Below, piece by piece: positions 9,162 through 17,586 of a stretch of 64,000 nucleotides of DNA. The notes beneath the pieces were generated by a model. That model had not been told where the DNA came from, did not search any database, and saw only the letters and a program-made list of their open reading frames with translations. The number at the start of each line of letters is the position of its first letter. The stretch's first letter is position 1. The position numbers were made by a program, and so were the translations under genes. Source of the stretch: Sphingomonas pituitosa NBRC 102491. GTDB taxonomy: Bacteria > Pseudomonadota > Alphaproteobacteria > Sphingomonadales > Sphingomonadaceae. The stretch spans positions 1 to 64,000 of the forward strand of contig NZ_BCYY01000016.1 in assembly GCF_001598435.1 (NCBI RefSeq), written 5' to 3'.

Positions 9162-10165
9162 ATCCGGCGCTGCTGCTCGCCGGGGTGCTGCGCGATCCGG
9201 CGACGATCGCGGACCTCGCCGCGCCGGACTGGAACGCGCTCTGGGCGGTCGCCCGCGCCGAGCAGCTGGCGGGCACGCTGGCGCACCGCATTGCCGGGCT
9301 GCCGATGCCGGAAGCGGCGGCGCAGCTGGTGGCGGATGCCATCGTCTCGGCCGAGCAGGGACGCACGGCTGCCTTGTGGGAAGCCGAAATGGCGCGGCGG
9401 GCGCTCGCCGAGCTGGACGTGCCGGTGGTGCTGCTGAAGGGCACGGCCTATGCCGCCGCCGGGCTGTCCCCCTCGGTCGGGCGGGTGATCGGCGATCTCG
9501 ACATTCTCGTGCCCCGCGATGCGATGGCGGCGGTCGAGGCCGCGCTGCTCGCCGCCAGCTGGGAATGGGTGAAGCCCGATCCCTATGACGATGCCTATTA
9601 CCGCCGCTGGATGCACGAGCTGCCGCCGCTGATCCACCGCGACCGCGACAAGATGATCGACGTCCACCACACGATCCTGCCGCTCACCGCGCGCATCCGC
9701 CCGGATGCGGCGGCGCTGCTGGCGGACAGCGTGGCGCTGGGGAACGGCCTGCGCATGCTTGGGGCCCAGGACATGCTGTGCCACGCCGCCGCGCATCTGT
9801 TCGCGGACGGGGATCTGGCGGGGGGCATGCGCAACCTGTGGGACATCCATTGCCTGCTCGGCGAGTTCGGCTTCGACGGGCTGGCCGAGCGCGCGGCGCA
9901 GCACGGGCTCGGCGCCGCGATGGCGCGCGCCGTCCGGCAGTCGGTGCGGCTCTACGGCACCGAGGCGCCGCCGAAATGGCAGGGCTGGGACGCGCTCGAT
10001 CCGCTGTTCCACCGCCGGCTGACGGCGCGGGATGCATGGGGCCGTTCGACCCGCAAGGCGGTGCAGCTGGGCTTCTATATCCGCTCGCACCTGTTGCGGA
10101 TGCCGCCCGCAATGCTTGCGCGGCATCTCTGGACCAAGTGGCGCAAGGGCTACCGGCCGGCTTGA
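9158..10165 (+). CDS. NTP_transf_5-like nucleotidyltransferase
   Basis: 335 residues from ATG 9158, translationally coupled to the kinase gene by the ATGA overlap. It resembles the uncharacterised nucleotidyltransferase family often placed with HprK-related kinases. The core motif VLLKGTAYAA is followed by GRVIGDLDILV with Gly112-Asp113-x-Asp115, the metal-binding pair of the polymerase-beta fold, and later by the segment KMIDVHHTILP. Residues 200-335 are helical with clusters of arginine. The substrate is unknown; nucleotidylation of a protein, peptide or sugar is possible. Confidence 0.8.
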   Translation: MNPALLLAGVLRDPATIADLAAPDWNALWAVARAEQLAGTLAHRIAGLPMPEAAAQLVADAIVSAEQGRTAALWEAEMARRALAELDVPVVLLKGTAYAAAGLSPSVGRVIGDLDILVPRDAMAAVEAALLAASWEWVKPDPYDDAYYRRWMHELPPLIHRDRDKMIDVHHTILPLTARIRPDAAALLADSVALGNGLRMLGAQDMLCHAAAHLFADGDLAGGMRNLWDIHCLLGEFGFDGLAERAAQHGLGAAMARAVRQSVRLYGTEAPPKWQGWDALDPLFHRRLTARDAWGRSTRKAVQLGFYIRSHLLRMPPAMLARHLWTKWRKGYRPA

Positions 10166-10263
10166 GCACGGCCGATCGCGGGGTGGGCGCCGGATCCGGT
10201 TCCTCGCCGGCTTGGTTGTTGTGCGACCCGAGAGGTTCGAGGGTTCCGGCGCCCTGGGGGGCA

Positions 10264-10299
10264 GGACGGGCGGCGGATCCGGGATCCGGCCGCCCGTCC
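10264..10299 (-). terminator. Hairpin between convergent genes
   Basis: A perfect 11-bp inverted repeat (GGACGGGCGGC, GCCGCCCGTCC) lies 7 bases past the stop of the ZnuD-like receptor gene and 98 bases past the nucleotidyltransferase stop. It has no T-tract, but its position between convergent genes suggests a two-way terminator. Confidence 0.45.
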
Positions 10300-10306
10300 C
10301 GCGAGA

Positions 10307-12298
10307 TCAGAAGGTCGCGACCTTCACCATGAACCGGACGTTGCGGCCGGGCTGGATCACCAGATCCTTGTTGAGCGAGGCGGCGTTGCGCTGCACCTCG
10401 TCGGTCAGGTTCTGGCCGATGATCGCGAACTCGATCCCCGGCAGCGACTTGAACGGACGCCACGCGATCTGTGCGTTGAGGTTGTTGTACCCCGGCGTCT
10501 CGGTGTCGAACGCGCCGAACCTGGTCTGCTTGCCGGCATGGACGAACTGCACGGCGCCATCCAGCGTCGGGCTCAGCCAGTTGACGCCGCCGCCCAGGCG
10601 ATAGGGCGGGATGCGCGGCACATTGCCGCCGCTGTCCAGCGTCGCGCGGGTATAGTCGGCCAGCGCGGTCAGCTGCAGCGTGCTGTACTGCTGGTGGAAC
10701 AGGTCGTAGCTCGCCTTGCCTTCGAGGCCGCGGAAGTGCGCGCCCTGCTGGCGATAGTTCAGCTCCTTCAGGTCGCCGTCGCCGCCCACCGCGCAGGTGC
10801 CGTCGTCGTCGCAGGTGCGCCCCGTCAGGTCGCCATAGATATAGTTGTCGAACCAGGTCGAATAGGCGCTGCCGTCGAAGTGGAAGCGATCCAGGTTCAC
10901 CCGCACCGTTGCCTCGAGCGAATTGGCGCGCTCGATCTTCAGGTTCGGATCGCCGGTCTCGAACGTGTTCGGCCCATCATGGCCGCCGCGTGCGAACAGT
11001 TCGGTGATCGCGGGCGCACGGCCGGTGCTGGAGCCGGTGAAGCCGAGCTTCACATGTGCCCCCACGTCGAGCAGCGCGCCGATCGCGCCGCTGACCGGGG
11101 TATAGTCGCGGCTGGTGAACAGGTTGGACGCCGGCGTGCCTTCCGTGCGGACATGCTCCACGCGGCCGCTCGCCTGGAGGTGGAGGATGTCGGTCAGCGG
11201 CACTTCGGTGAAGAGGTACGCCGCCTCGCTCTGGGTGGTGGTGGGGAACAGGTAGCTGCTGTCGGCGCCGATCGCCGAGAACTTGCGGTTCTGCAGCTCG
11301 AAGCCGATCGCCGAGTTGCGGATCGGGCCCAGCGGGTTCAGCAGGAATTCGAGGTGCCCGTCGAATTCCTTGTTGCGGAACGTCGTGTCGATCGTCCCGT
11401 CCGGCTCCTTCTCGTCATGCGTATAGTCGGCATAGCTGGCATCGAGGTTGATCGTCTTGAGCGGGCCGGCGTCGACCGCGAACACGTCGCGGCTCATCAC
11501 CTTGGTCTGGCGCATGTCGATATAGGTGGTGTCGCTGGGGATGCCGTATTTCGAGTTGTACTGGCTGACCGACAGGCCGACATGGCTCGCATCGTTCCCG
11601 CCGAAGAAATAGGAGCCGCCGACCGAGGCTCCGTGGCCGCGGAAGAACGAGTTCTGCTGGGTGCCGAGCGGCGTGTCATAATCGCCGGCATCGCGATAGA
11701 AGCCGTCGGCGTGGAGCGCGATCGCACCGAGCTTGGCATCGACTAGCGCGCCGCCTTCCCCCATGTTGGAAACGGTGCCGTAGCTGCCCACCGCCTCGCC
11801 CGAGATCGTCGCGCTCGGCAGCTTCATCGGCACGCGGTTGTTGATCACGTTGACCACGCCGCCGATTGCCTGGCTGCCATAGCGCAGCGTGCCGGCGCCG
11901 CGGACCACTTCGATGCTCTGCGCCGAAAAAGGGTCGACCGGGATGCCGTGGTCGGGACCGATGTCGGACACGTCGGAGCTGCTGGCGCCGTTCTCCAGGA
12001 TGCGGACGCGGGTGGCGTCCATGCCGCGGATGATCGGCCGGCTGGCGCCGTTGGCGAAGGTCGTCGCGGCGATGCCGGGCTCCTGCGCCAGTGCGTCGCT
12101 GATGCTGGCGCCGCCGCTGCGCAGGATCTGGTCGCGATCGACATGGGTGACGATGGTCGGCACCTCGTCGCTCGCCACGGCATAGGGCGCCGCCGTGATG
12201 ATGATGACGTTCTTGTCGTTCGTCTGGGGATCGGGATCGGCAAAGGCATGGGGCGCGAACGCGACGACAGCCGCGCCCGCGAGAAGGGCAGTACGCAT
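10307..12298 (-). CDS. TonB-dependent receptor, ZnuD-like
   Basis: Outer-membrane receptor, 663 residues from ATG 12298 (GGAGG upstream). Signal peptide 1-22 ends in HAFA. The plug domain (about 40-155) has the family pattern SISDALAQEPGIAATTF, PIIRGMDATRVRILENG and EVVRGAGTLRYGSQAIGGVVN. The rest is a beta-barrel ending in a C-terminal aromatic residue (VKVATF). The barrel has the ELFARGGHDGPNTFETGDP and GAHFRGLEGKASYDLF patterns of ZnuD-type metal receptors, but I do not see the histidine-rich loops of the zinc receptor, so the ligand is open. A DUF2946 gene sits 58 bases upstream on the same strand, a pairing seen with metal uptake. Confidence 0.9.
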   Translation of the reverse strand: MRTALLAGAAVVAFAPHAFADPDPQTNDKNVIIITAAPYAVASDEVPTIVTHVDRDQILRSGGASISDALAQEPGIAATTFANGASRPIIRGMDATRVRILENGASSSDVSDIGPDHGIPVDPFSAQSIEVVRGAGTLRYGSQAIGGVVNVINNRVPMKLPSATISGEAVGSYGTVSNMGEGGALVDAKLGAIALHADGFYRDAGDYDTPLGTQQNSFFRGHGASVGGSYFFGGNDASHVGLSVSQYNSKYGIPSDTTYIDMRQTKVMSRDVFAVDAGPLKTINLDASYADYTHDEKEPDGTIDTTFRNKEFDGHLEFLLNPLGPIRNSAIGFELQNRKFSAIGADSSYLFPTTTQSEAAYLFTEVPLTDILHLQASGRVEHVRTEGTPASNLFTSRDYTPVSGAIGALLDVGAHVKLGFTGSSTGRAPAITELFARGGHDGPNTFETGDPNLKIERANSLEATVRVNLDRFHFDGSAYSTWFDNYIYGDLTGRTCDDDGTCAVGGDGDLKELNYRQQGAHFRGLEGKASYDLFHQQYSTLQLTALADYTRATLDSGGNVPRIPPYRLGGGVNWLSPTLDGAVQFVHAGKQTRFGAFDTETPGYNNLNAQIAWRPFKSLPGIEFAIIGQNLTDEVQRNAASLNKDLVIQPGRNVRFMVKVATF

Positions 12299-12356
12299 GG
12301 GAAAAAACCTCCGTGAACCTGGGGCGCGCCGCGGATGATCGCGGCGCGAATCGTCT

Positions 12357-12710
12357 TCAGGCGGTGCGGAGTGCGGGGGGCGCGCGGCTGCGCCAGGCGT
12401 GCGAGCGGAGCAGGCGGTGCGCCGGGGCGGCGGCGGCGACCGCGCGCCATTCCATGGCGGGGGCGGGAGGGCTGAGCGCAGGCGGCAGCGACGCCAGATA
12501 GGCCGCAGCCGTCGCACCCTCGTCGCAGAGCGGGCAAGCCGGATCGTCGTCGTTCTGCCTGGGCGCATGGTGTGCTTGCGTCGCCACGGACCAGCCAGGC
12601 GCTGCGTGCACATGCGCGCGAACGATCCCCGCCTGCCAGCACAGCGCGAAGGTCAGCAGCAGCGCCGGCAGCAACCGGACGAGGAGATCGGGTACGCGGA
12701 ACAGGCGCAT
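12357..12710 (-). CDS. DUF2946-type membrane/periplasmic protein
   Basis: 117-residue protein of the DUF2946 type. A hydrophobic N-terminal segment (about 9-30) is followed by a histidine-bearing stretch (His33, His35, His47, His48) and the hallmark CPLC (Cys59, Cys62) after an Asp run. The tail is basic and Ala/Pro rich. The His and Cys residues suggest metal binding outside the inner membrane. Related genes commonly neighbour copper- or zinc-linked TonB receptors, and here one follows on the same strand. An AT-rich palindrome lies directly upstream. Confidence 0.75.
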   Translation of the reverse strand: MRLFRVPDLLVRLLPALLLTFALCWQAGIVRAHVHAAPGWSVATQAHHAPRQNDDDPACPLCDEGATAAAYLASLPPALSPPAPAMEWRAVAAAAPAHRLLRSHAWRSRAPPALRTA

Positions 12711-12736
12711 TCCCGCTGCCCTACTGCAGCGCAGTG

Positions 12737-12750
12737 TATGTTTCAATATA
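12737..12750 (-). promoter_or_regulatory. AT-rich inverted repeat before the DUF2946 gene
   Basis: TATGTT TC AATATA is a nearly perfect inverted repeat (5 of 6 bases) in an AT-rich patch of otherwise GC-rich DNA, about 26 bases before the DUF2946 start. Its layout resembles Fur/Zur-type operators, but the match to any consensus is only approximate. Confidence 0.3.
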
Positions 12751-14331
12751 TCATCGGCGTGCGAGGGCGGCGATGTCGATGCGGGCGGTGGCCAGCGCCA
12801 GCGGCGCGTGCCGGTGCGAGACGAGGAGCAGGCCGGTTCCCGTCGTGTCCAGCCAGTCGCGCAGCCGGGCGACCAGCGCTGCCTCGGTCGCCGCGTCCAG
12901 GCCTTCGCTCGGTTCGTCAAGCAGCAGCCACGGGCGGCGGGCGAGCAGCGCGCGGGCAAGCGACAGCCGCTTGCGCTCGCCGCCCGACAGCGTACCGCCG
13001 GCTTCGGCGATCGGCGTCTCCAGCCCGGCGGGCATCCCTGCGACGGTCGTATCCAGGCAGGCGGTGCGCAGCGCGGCGTGCATCTCCGCTTCGGTGATCC
13101 CCGGGCGGGCAATGCGCAGATTGTCGGCGATCGAGCCTGCGATCAGCATGGCATCCTGCGGCGCGAGGGCGCATTGCTGTCGCAGCGCATCGGCGGGGCA
13201 TCGCTCGACCGGGGTGCCGCCGAGGTCGATCGGATGGACCGGCGCGCGCAGGCCGGCAAGCGCTTCGATCAGTCGCGTCTTGCCGGTGCCGGAGACGCCG
13301 GTGATCGCGATGCGGGCACCCGGGTCCAGCACCCGGCCGCCGAGCGTGATGGGCAGCCCCGCTGCCGTGCCGCCGGGCGCAGGGTTCAGCTCCTCCGGCA
13401 GCTGCGACAGCGTGGCGAGCCTCGCCATGCCCTGTTCGACGCTCGCCTGGCGAAGCGCGGTACGGGCGAAGGCGGCCATCGCCTCTACCGAAGCGGCCGC
13501 GGCAAGCAGGGCCAGCGCGCGCACCGGCGCGGCGCCTTCGGCCAGCGCAAACACCAGGGCCGCCGCGAGCGTGCCATAGCCGGCGAGCAACCCCGCCACC
13601 ACGCCGTCGCCGCGCGCGAGCGCCGCGCGGGCGCGGTCGAGCGGGCGCGACAGCGCGGCCATGCTATCCGCCACGCGCGGGGCGAGGCCATAGGCGATGA
13701 TCTCGGGCCGGGCGGCGGCATAGTCGACAAAGGCGGTGCGCAGCGCGCCCAGCGCGTCGGCGGCTTCCGCGGCGGGGCGGGTGGTAAGGCGGCGCGCGGC
13801 GAGGGTCAGCAGCGGCGGCAGCGCAGCGAGGAGCAGCGCCAGCGCGAGCGCCGCCTTCCAGCCCGCCAGCGCCACCAGCGCGACCGCGAAGCACGCGGCG
13901 GCGAGGCTGGCGGGCCGACCGGGACGGCGGACGACCAGGTCTTCCAGAGCCTCGATGTCGCCGATCAGCCTTGCGCTGGCATCGCCGCTCGCCAGGTCTG
14001 GCGCGGTGCGGCTGTCCTGTGCGGCGAGCTTGCCGAACAGGCGCCCGCGCAGATCCGCCATCGCGGTGAGGGCGGCCTGGTGCGAGAGCAGCCGCTCGCC
14101 ATAGCGTCCGCCGGTGCGCAGGATGGCGAGCCCGCGAATCGCGGCGCTGGGGATCAGATAGTTGAACGCGACGACGGCGGCGGCACCGCTCGCCCCGGCG
14201 ATCGCCGCACCGGTCAGGAACCAGCCGGACAGCGCCAGCAGCAGGATCGATGCCAGCCCGGCAATGGTCGCGCAGGCGAGCGCCTGGCGCAGCGTGCGGC
14301 GTTCCGGGGCGGCGGGGGGGAAGGGATTCAC
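12751..14331 (-). CDS. cydC: Thiol reductant ABC exporter subunit CydC
   Basis: Half of the CydDC exporter that moves cysteine/glutathione to the periplasm and is needed for cytochrome bd assembly. 526 residues, GTG start overlapping the cydD stop in GTGA. Six membrane helices in the first about 290 residues (GLASILLLALSGWFLTGAAI at the start) precede the ATPase domain with Walker A GVSGTGKT, signature LSGGERKRLSLARA and Walker B PWLLLDEPSEGLD. The divergent cydABX genes support the assignment. Confidence 0.93.
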   Translation of the reverse strand: MNPFPPAAPERRTLRQALACATIAGLASILLLALSGWFLTGAAIAGASGAAAVVAFNYLIPSAAIRGLAILRTGGRYGERLLSHQAALTAMADLRGRLFGKLAAQDSRTAPDLASGDASARLIGDIEALEDLVVRRPGRPASLAAACFAVALVALAGWKAALALALLLAALPPLLTLAARRLTTRPAAEAADALGALRTAFVDYAAARPEIIAYGLAPRVADSMAALSRPLDRARAALARGDGVVAGLLAGYGTLAAALVFALAEGAAPVRALALLAAAASVEAMAAFARTALRQASVEQGMARLATLSQLPEELNPAPGGTAAGLPITLGGRVLDPGARIAITGVSGTGKTRLIEALAGLRAPVHPIDLGGTPVERCPADALRQQCALAPQDAMLIAGSIADNLRIARPGITEAEMHAALRTACLDTTVAGMPAGLETPIAEAGGTLSGGERKRLSLARALLARRPWLLLDEPSEGLDAATEAALVARLRDWLDTTGTGLLLVSHRHAPLALATARIDIAALARR

Positions 14332-15857
14332 AGCGTCACCTCGGCATCGGCAGCCGCGATCAGGCGGGGATCATGAGTGGCGACGATCACCGCGCGCGCG
14401 GTGGCGACGGCGCGGAGCAGCGCGGTGATCGCCTCGGCGCTGGCATCGTCGAGATCGGCGGTGGGCTCGTCGGCGAGCAGCAGCGGGCGATCGGCGAGCA
14501 GCGCGCGCGCAAGCCCCAGGCGCCGTCGCTCGCCGCCCGAAAGGCCGGAGCCGCGATGATCGAGCAGCAGGTCCAGGTCGGCGCCGCGGCGCGCCAGCAT
14601 CGGGGCGAGGCCCACTTGCTCGATCGCGGCGCGCACCGCGGCGTCGCCGGCGTGCGGCGCGGCCAGTACCAGATTGTCGCGGAGCGTGCCCGGCAGGATG
14701 AGGGGGTGCTGGGCCGCCCAGGCGATGGCGTCCGCGCCGGGCGCGGTGAGCGTGCCCGAGCTCGGCGGAATCTGTCCGGCGATCGCCGCGAGCAGGCTCG
14801 TCTTGCCGCTGCCGGTGGGGCCGGTCAGCGCCACCAGCCCGGTGGTGCCGATCGAAAGACGTGCCGGGCCGATCGTCCGGCCGGGCCAGGCGATCACCAC
14901 CGCGCGCGCCTCCACGCCCGTAAAGGCGGCGGGGGCCGTGGCGGGGGGCGCCAGGTCCGGCACCGCCGCGATCGCCGCGCGCGCGGCCTCGCCCAGCTGC
15001 TTGTCATGATAGGCCGCAGCCAGCCGGCGCATCGGCAGGTAGAATTCGGGCGCCATCGCCAGCGCGAAGAAGGCCTCGCGCAGCGTCAGCGTTTCGGGAT
15101 CCGGGAAGGGCAGCAGCCCGAGCAGGCTGAAGCCGCAATAGACCGCCACCAGCGCGACGGCGAGCGCCGAAAAGAACTCCAGCACCGCGCTGGACAGGAA
15201 GGCGACGCGCAGCACCGCGATCGTCCGGCGGGCCACTTCGCGGGTGGCGACCCCCACCTGGCGGGCGATCCGTTCCTCCGCGCCGAAATGGCGGACGATC
15301 GGCAGGGTGCGAACACGATCGACGAACAGGTCGGACAGGTCGCCCAATGCTTCTAGCTGCCGCTCCGACGCGCGCCTGGCGGCGGTGCCGGCGAGGATCA
15401 TGCCGAAGACGAAGGGCACCAGCGTGCCGATCAGGATGCTCGCCGCGACCAGGCTCGCACAGGCGATGATCCCCACCGCCACCAGCGGCGCGGCGGCTGC
15501 CGCCACCCGCGCGGGCACGAAGCGGGTCTCATATCCCTCGATCGTGGCGACATGGTCGATCGCGAGCACCGCCGACTGCCCGCTCGACGGCGCGGCGCCG
15601 CTGCCGAGCAGACGCTGGACCAGGCTGTGGCGGAGCGGGGCGGTGGTCGCCTGCGCGCCGCGCACCGCCAGCACCGGCACGCCCCAGGCGGTCGCCGCGC
15701 GCAGGAGCCCGCCGCCCAGCATCGCGGCGAATGCAGTCGCAGGCGCGGCGTGCCCGGCGGCCGCCGCGGCGACGCCGTCGGCGATGCCCCATGCGAACAG
15801 CGCCGCGCCGCCCAAGTCGATGATCCAGGCGAACCCGGCCTGTTTTTGAAGAGCCAT
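14328..15857 (-). CDS. cydD: Thiol reductant ABC exporter subunit CydD
   Basis: Other half of the CydDC exporter, 509 residues from ATG 15857, somewhat shorter than the E. coli protein (about 588). The membrane domain has about six helices. The ATPase domain shows Walker A GPTGSGKTS, signature LSGGERRRLGLARA and Walker B PLLLADEPTADLD. The frame is open further upstream, but that part crosses the divergent cydA promoter region and is unlikely to be translated. It is coupled to cydC by a 4-base overlap. Confidence 0.93.
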   Translation of the reverse strand: MALQKQAGFAWIIDLGGAALFAWGIADGVAAAAAGHAAPATAFAAMLGGGLLRAATAWGVPVLAVRGAQATTAPLRHSLVQRLLGSGAAPSSGQSAVLAIDHVATIEGYETRFVPARVAAAAAPLVAVGIIACASLVAASILIGTLVPFVFGMILAGTAARRASERQLEALGDLSDLFVDRVRTLPIVRHFGAEERIARQVGVATREVARRTIAVLRVAFLSSAVLEFFSALAVALVAVYCGFSLLGLLPFPDPETLTLREAFFALAMAPEFYLPMRRLAAAYHDKQLGEAARAAIAAVPDLAPPATAPAAFTGVEARAVVIAWPGRTIGPARLSIGTTGLVALTGPTGSGKTSLLAAIAGQIPPSSGTLTAPGADAIAWAAQHPLILPGTLRDNLVLAAPHAGDAAVRAAIEQVGLAPMLARRGADLDLLLDHRGSGLSGGERRRLGLARALLADRPLLLADEPTADLDDASAEAITALLRAVATARAVIVATHDPRLIAAADAEVTL

Positions 15858-15867
15858 ATGAGACAAT

Positions 15868-15931
15868 TTGTACAAGCGATTTCGGCCCTGCAACGGAATA
15901 GGGGATATCCCGCATAGGCGGTTGCGCAACC
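15868..15931. promoter_or_regulatory. cydD/cydA divergent promoter region with three palindromes
   Basis: The 118 bases between cydD and cydA contain three exact palindromes: TTGTACAA (15868-15875), GGGATATCCC (15902-15911) and GGTTGCGCAACC (15920-15931). One or more may be operators for oxygen or redox control. I see no clear FNR box (TTGAT-N4-ATCAA). Confidence 0.35.
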
Positions 15932-15975
15932 GAAGCCTAGGCCGCGAACACCGGCTCTTTGCTGAGGACAACATT

Positions 15976-17565
15976 ATGGATATGGCAGTCGTTGAGCTGT
16001 CGCGCCTGCAATTCGCGCTGACAGCGATGTACCACTTCCTGTTCGTGCCGTTGACGCTTGGCCTTTCCTTCATCCTCGTGATCATGGAAAGCGTCTATGT
16101 CGTCACAGATCGGCCGATATGGAGGGACATCACCCGTTTCTGGGCCAAGTTATTTGGCATCAACTTCGTCCTTGGTGTCGCCACCGGGCTGACGATGGAA
16201 TTCGAATTCGGGACCAACTGGTCCTATTACTCGCACTATGTTGGCGACATCTTCGGTGCACCGCTGGCGATCGAAGGGCTGATGGCCTTCTTCCTGGAAG
16301 CCACCTTTGTCGGCCTGATGTTCTTCGGCTGGGATCGCCTGTCGAAGCGCCAGCATCTGATGGTGACCTTCCTCACCGCGCTCGGCACCAATTTGTCGGC
16401 GCTGTGGATCCTGGTGGCGAACGGCTGGATGCAGCACCCGGCGGGTGCGGTGTTCAACGCGGATACGATGCGCATGGAAGTCGTCGACTTCATGGCGGTG
16501 ATCTTCAATCCCGTCGCGCAGGCGAAGTTCCTGCACACGGTGAGCGCCGGCTATGTCTGCGCCAGCGTGTTCGTGCTCGGCATCTCGGCCTATTACCTGC
16601 TGCGCGGCCGGCATCTGGAACTCGCCAAGCGCAGCTTCGCGGTGGCGGCGGCATTCGGGCTGGCGGCGTCGCTGTCGGTCGTCGTGCTCGGCGACGAGAG
16701 CGGCTATGCCCTTACCGACAACCAGAAGATGAAGCTGGCCGCGATCGAGGCCGAATGGCACACCGAGGCGGCGCCTGCGGGCATCACCGTGTTCGGCTTC
16801 CCCTCGAACCAGGGTCGCGAGACGCTGTACCAGGTCAAGGTGCCCTATGTGCTGGGCCTGATCGGCACGCGCAGCCTGACCGGCCAGGTGGAAGGCATCT
16901 ATCCGCTGGTGGGCAAGGCCCGGCTGCGGATCGAGAACGGCCTGATCGCCTATGACGCGCTGCAGACGCTGAAGACCGATCGCAAGAACCTCGCCGCGCG
17001 CGGCAAGTTCGAAGCGACCAAGGGCGACCTGGGCTATGCCCTGTTGCTGAAGCGCTGGGTCGCCGATCCGCGCCAGGCGACGCCCGCGCAGATCGACCGG
17101 GCTGCCTGGTCGACCGTACCCAACGTGCCGGCCGTGTTCTGGCTGTTCCGCGGCATGGCGGCGCTCGGCTTCTTCTTCATCGCCTTCTTCGCCGCCGCAC
17201 TCTACTACGCCAACACGCGCCGCTTCCACCGCAAGTGGTTCCTGCGCGCGGCGATGTGGGTGATCCCGCTCCCCTGGCTCGCGATCGAGTTCGGCTGGGT
17301 CGTCGCCGAAGTGGGGCGCCAGCCCTGGGCGGTCGACGGCGTGCTGCCGACCTTCCTCGCCACCTCGAGCCTGACCGTGCCGGCGCTGTGGACCACGATC
17401 ATCGGCTTCACCGCGATCTACGGCCTGATGGCGGTGATCGAGCTGCGGCTGATGCTCGCCAGCATCAAGCACGGGCCCGAGACCTACGAGCCCTGGCAAC
17501 CCCGCCACGACCCGGTGCCCCCGGCACCCGAGCCGCGGCCGCTCCACGCCGTTCCCGCGGAATGA
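15976..17565 (+). CDS. cydA: Cytochrome bd ubiquinol oxidase subunit I
   Basis: 529 residues from ATG 15976 (GAGGA, 7-nt spacer). Quinol-oxidising subunit with three hemes. The N-terminus RLQFALTAMYHFLFVPLTLG has the conserved heme ligand His20, and His187 in KFLHTVSAGY matches the second conserved histidine. GRQPW near residue 450 is the family signature. About nine membrane helices; the periplasmic Q-loop region spans roughly 240-370. It oxidises quinol and reduces oxygen with high affinity, without pumping protons. First gene of cydABX, divergent from the assembly exporter cydDC. Confidence 0.97.
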   Translation: MDMAVVELSRLQFALTAMYHFLFVPLTLGLSFILVIMESVYVVTDRPIWRDITRFWAKLFGINFVLGVATGLTMEFEFGTNWSYYSHYVGDIFGAPLAIEGLMAFFLEATFVGLMFFGWDRLSKRQHLMVTFLTALGTNLSALWILVANGWMQHPAGAVFNADTMRMEVVDFMAVIFNPVAQAKFLHTVSAGYVCASVFVLGISAYYLLRGRHLELAKRSFAVAAAFGLAASLSVVVLGDESGYALTDNQKMKLAAIEAEWHTEAAPAGITVFGFPSNQGRETLYQVKVPYVLGLIGTRSLTGQVEGIYPLVGKARLRIENGLIAYDALQTLKTDRKNLAARGKFEATKGDLGYALLLKRWVADPRQATPAQIDRAAWSTVPNVPAVFWLFRGMAALGFFFIAFFAAALYYANTRRFHRKWFLRAAMWVIPLPWLAIEFGWVVAEVGRQPWAVDGVLPTFLATSSLTVPALWTTIIGFTAIYGLMAVIELRLMLASIKHGPETYEPWQPRHDPVPPAPEPRPLHAVPAE

Positions 17566-17586
17566 GCGCGAGCAAGGAGAAAGAAC

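Noticed and set aside
7646..10165. Lasso-peptide biosynthesis cluster
   Set aside because: HprK-like kinase and PqqD-like proteins recall such clusters, but the macrolactam synthetase, leader peptidase and a short Gly-start core peptide are missing.
15858..15975. FNR box in the cydD-cydA region
   Set aside because: No TTGAT-N4-ATCAA or close variant is present; only unrelated palindromes are seen.
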